NCBI GenBank assembly: GCA_013377095.1
Contig: JACAAY010000042.1
Span: forward strand, 1-42,444
Direction: 5' to 3'
Length of the DNA stretch: 42,444 nt
Source of the DNA: Desulfuromonadales bacterium
GTDB lineage: Bacteria; Desulfobacterota; Desulfuromonadia; Geobacterales; Pseudopelobacteraceae
In this document: one piece after another, positions 40,916-42,444 of the stretch
How the letters are laid out: each line of letters starts with the position of its first letter
How positions within the stretch are numbered: position 1 is the first letter of the stretch
The notes under the pieces: model-generated
Databases searched by the model: none
Told to the model about the DNA's origin: nothing
The model's input: only the letters and a program-made list of their open reading frames with translations
Translations under genes and position numbers: made by a program

Positions 40916-41689
40916 TTGAACAACAGTCTTTTTCTCGACGGCAATGTATTGTTTCAAAAATTCAATATGTCTTTTGAATCGGTAATAACATTTACAGATT
41001 TCTGCCAAGAAATGATATTCGCTCGTAATAAGGCCATAAGATTTACTCAAAATGCCCTACTTATGTCGAATCCCGCACTTAATCTTGATGATTGGATTGA
41101 AGAAGATTCCATAGAATTCTGTCCATGGAATAGCGTGCAAAATATTCAAAATATTGCTGGAAGCGCCGTTCTCGAGGAATTCAACCATTCCGAAATCGCA
41201 AAATGGCTTTCTTCTCTTCCTTTCTCGGAATTGAAATTTCCATTCTTACAAGTGCGAACTGGAAAGGTTGCATGTATTTTCGAGGGAGTACCGAAATCAA
41301 TGAGAAGTAAGGGGGGCAAGGAAAGGCTAAAGCAAGAGGTCCAGAACCTCAAGTTAGAAATTCAACAATATTTTCCTACCCCTGATCCTGACCATGTAGA
41401 ACTAATGATAGAGGTATTTTCTTCTCGCCCGCAGGATCTTCCTGACGTTGATAGGTTATCAATTTCTATTATGGATGCTTTTGAAGGCGTTGTTTATGTC
41501 AGCGATAAACAGGTAAAGCGTTTGCAGCCTCGTGTAATCGACACCAGCAATGCTTATAGTATTTTAGGATGCGCACCAGAACCAATGTCATTGTTAGAAA
41601 TCAACGACATCCCTCTTGGCTCTGTATTTCCTCTGGCATGTGGTATTCTCAATTACTATGTGGTTAGAATATTTACATTTCATAGGTAG
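40916..41689 (+). CDS. RusA-like Holliday junction resolvase family protein with N-terminal extension
   Basis: A 257-residue protein starting at TTG, preceded by AGGAAGGAA. The second half has the RusA signature: CIFEGVPKSMRSKGGKERL near residue 120, LPDVDRLSISIMDAFEGVVY near 173-192 (the Asp-x-Asp-x metal site) and VSDKQVKRLQPR directly after, matching the P-D-x-D-N...L-D-A-L-N-G...D-D-x-Q-V pattern. RusA enzymes resolve Holliday junctions and are mostly phage-encoded at about 120 residues. Here about 110 extra N-terminal residues and 50 C-terminal residues are of unknown nature, and Arg replaces the usual Asn after the second Asp. A GTTAGGT heptamer lies 13 bases before the start. Activity is uncertain. 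Confidence 0.7.
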   Translation: MNNSLFLDGNVLFQKFNMSFESVITFTDFCQEMIFARNKAIRFTQNALLMSNPALNLDDWIEEDSIEFCPWNSVQNIQNIAGSAVLEEFNHSEIAKWLSSLPFSELKFPFLQVRTGKVACIFEGVPKSMRSKGGKERLKQEVQNLKLEIQQYFPTPDPDHVELMIEVFSSRPQDLPDVDRLSISIMDAFEGVVYVSDKQVKRLQPRVIDTSNAYSILGCAPEPMSLLEINDIPLGSVFPLACGILNYYVVRIFTFHR

Positions 41690-41740
41690 CCCACAAACTA
41701 GGTTGCTGTCGCTAAGTGGCAGAACCTCAAGTCGTTAGGC
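41689..41740 (+). repeat. attC-like hairpin site (possible integron cassette boundary)
   Basis: A 52-base segment begins at the stop codon of the RusA-like gene with GCCCACAAACT and ends with AGTCGTTAGGC, imperfect inverted copies (7 of 11 match). An inner pair AGGTTGCTG/CAGAACCT forms the stem with one bulge. The end CTCAAGTCGTTAGGC resembles the L'-R' end of known attC sites, with GTTAGGC fitting the GTTRRRY core. The R'' side is degenerate. Confidence 0.4.
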
Positions 41741-41756
41741 ATCATGAGTACGTGCA

Positions 41757-42254
41757 ATGAATGTTGTGGTCTTGGTAGCACTTGGTATTGGCGCCATACT
41801 TCTTATCGCAGCGATCATATTGCGGCTACTTGGTGTATTGTCGCTTTTACAAAGAAAGTTGCTTGGCTGGCTAATCGTGCTCTACGGGATATATCTCGCT
41901 ACTTTGACTGGTAGTTATACGGCGCTAGTTGTGCCAGGTATTTGAAAAGTTGCAATAGGTGCTGGGTCAGGTGCTGCAGTCGGATTTGCGACCTGGTTAG
42001 TTGTTGGGACAGTTGGAGTTGCTACAGGCGGAGTCGGGGTCGCTATCGGTGCGCTCGCAATGTCCGGAATCGGTGCGCTTCTTGGAGGCGTTGGCGGGGC
42101 CGCAGGAGGTTTCGGGATACAGACTCTTACATACCCGCTCATTCACTGGGCCTTTTGGGTTCCAATTATAATCATCGGCCTCTATTTCGCTGTTGGTCAC
42201 CGTCTGAAAAGAACTCACAACGAACAGACGATACTGCGTGGGCCAGATGCTTAA
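41757..42254 (+). pseudogene. Glycine-rich membrane protein gene interrupted by an in-frame TGA
   Basis: One frame runs from ATG 41757 to TAA 42252, broken only by TGA at 41943-41945. The first 62 residues hold two membrane helices (about 3-26 and 33-60). After the TGA the same frame continues for about 100 residues: KVAIGAGSGAAVGFATWLVV, a glycine-zipper run with G-x-x-x-G spacing (VGVAIGALAMSGIGALLGGV), and another helix (FWVPIIIIGLYFAVG) with a basic tail. An ATG at 42060 could restart translation. The whole would be a 165-residue membrane protein. A single point mutation or sequencing error explains it best. Function is unknown. GTTAGGC lies 16 bases before the ATG. Confidence 0.6.
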
Positions 42255-42395
42255 AAATCGCGCAATTTGCAAAAGTGTCGGAACTACACATTTGACAACA
42301 GTAAATGGGCAATAAGGGGACAGGCTGATTATTGACAAACACCGACACTACCCATTCCCCCTGTTTCCCACGCATTTTCATGATCATGGTCACTA

Positions 42396-42444
42396 CTGTC
42401 CGGTAAATTTTGATTGTACCGATGTAACGAGTTGAACTTTAATG
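42396..42444. other. Possible insertion-sequence edge at window end
   Basis: CTGTCCGGTAAATTTTGATTG near 42396 looks like insertion-sequence ends I recall from related genomes, but nothing in the window pairs with it. The 190 bases after the interrupted membrane-protein gene otherwise contain no gene I can see. Confidence 0.12.

Noticed and set aside
41943..41945. TGA as a selenocysteine codon
   Set aside because: The context is a hydrophobic, glycine-rich membrane region with no redox motif, and I could not fold a convincing SECIS hairpin just downstream.

Overview
The window looks like chromosomal DNA of a Geobacter/Pelobacter-type bacterium (Desulfuromonadales). The signs are a cobO-ribE-ribD-nrdR-dCMP deaminase cluster, an NtrC-type sigma54 regulator paired with a periplasmic-sensor histidine kinase, many lipoproteins and outer-membrane proteins, and frequent GTG/TTG starts with strong Shine-Dalgarno sites. 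The taxonomic call is inference from gene content only.

Left part (1-16.3 kb): one long plus-strand run that may be a single operon, since gaps are under 75 bases and several genes overlap. After a truncated gene, an exported protein and a small membrane protein come three Ser/Thr kinases of the same design (cytoplasmic kinase, one membrane helix, Pro-rich linker, extracytoplasmic PEGA domain). Interleaved are a LysM-NodB deacetylase lipoprotein, a TPR lipoprotein, an FHA-membrane helix-lytic transglycosylase fusion, an OmpA-like lipoprotein, a PrmC-like methyltransferase, a PP2C phosphatase, a trypsin-like periplasmic protease, a redoxin-like/TPR/CsgG-like fusion without the redox cysteines, and a CsgG/FlgO-like lipoprotein. 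It has the parts for a reversible phospho-signalling circuit acting on the cell wall. I regard this island as the best candidate for an undescribed system.

Middle (16.3-20.3 kb): a minus-strand operon with a recognisable promoter encodes another CsgG/FlgO-like TPR protein, an FN3/Ig-like lipoprotein and an outer-membrane beta-barrel. It converges on the kinase island and its first gene shares a sequence motif with two of that island's genes, so the two may work together.

Housekeeping section (20.4-36.4 kb): cobalamin adenosyltransferase, riboflavin synthase, RibD, NrdR and dCMP deaminase in a compact minus-strand operon ending in a strong terminator; a two-component pair; a membrane protein; a methyltransferase; a possibly leaderless small outer-membrane protein; RbgA/YlqF GTPase; an Hsp70-like (YegD-type) ATPase; a TraB/GumN protein; a zinc-ribbon membrane protein; a hotdog thioesterase; and a YwqG-type DUF1963 protein with a near-consensus promoter.

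Right part (36.7-42.4 kb): an accessory region. It has a secreted phage-tailspike-like beta-helix protein preceded by a twice-frameshifted gene, another frameshifted short gene, a stop-interrupted regulator remnant with an intact terminator, and three plus-strand orphan genes (PD-(D/E)XK-like, RusA-like, glycine-rich membrane protein with an in-frame TGA). Each of the three is preceded at 13-19 bases by a GTTA-type heptamer, and one gap folds like an integron attC site, suggesting a cassette array without a visible integrase. No tRNA, rRNA or CRISPR array was recognised.
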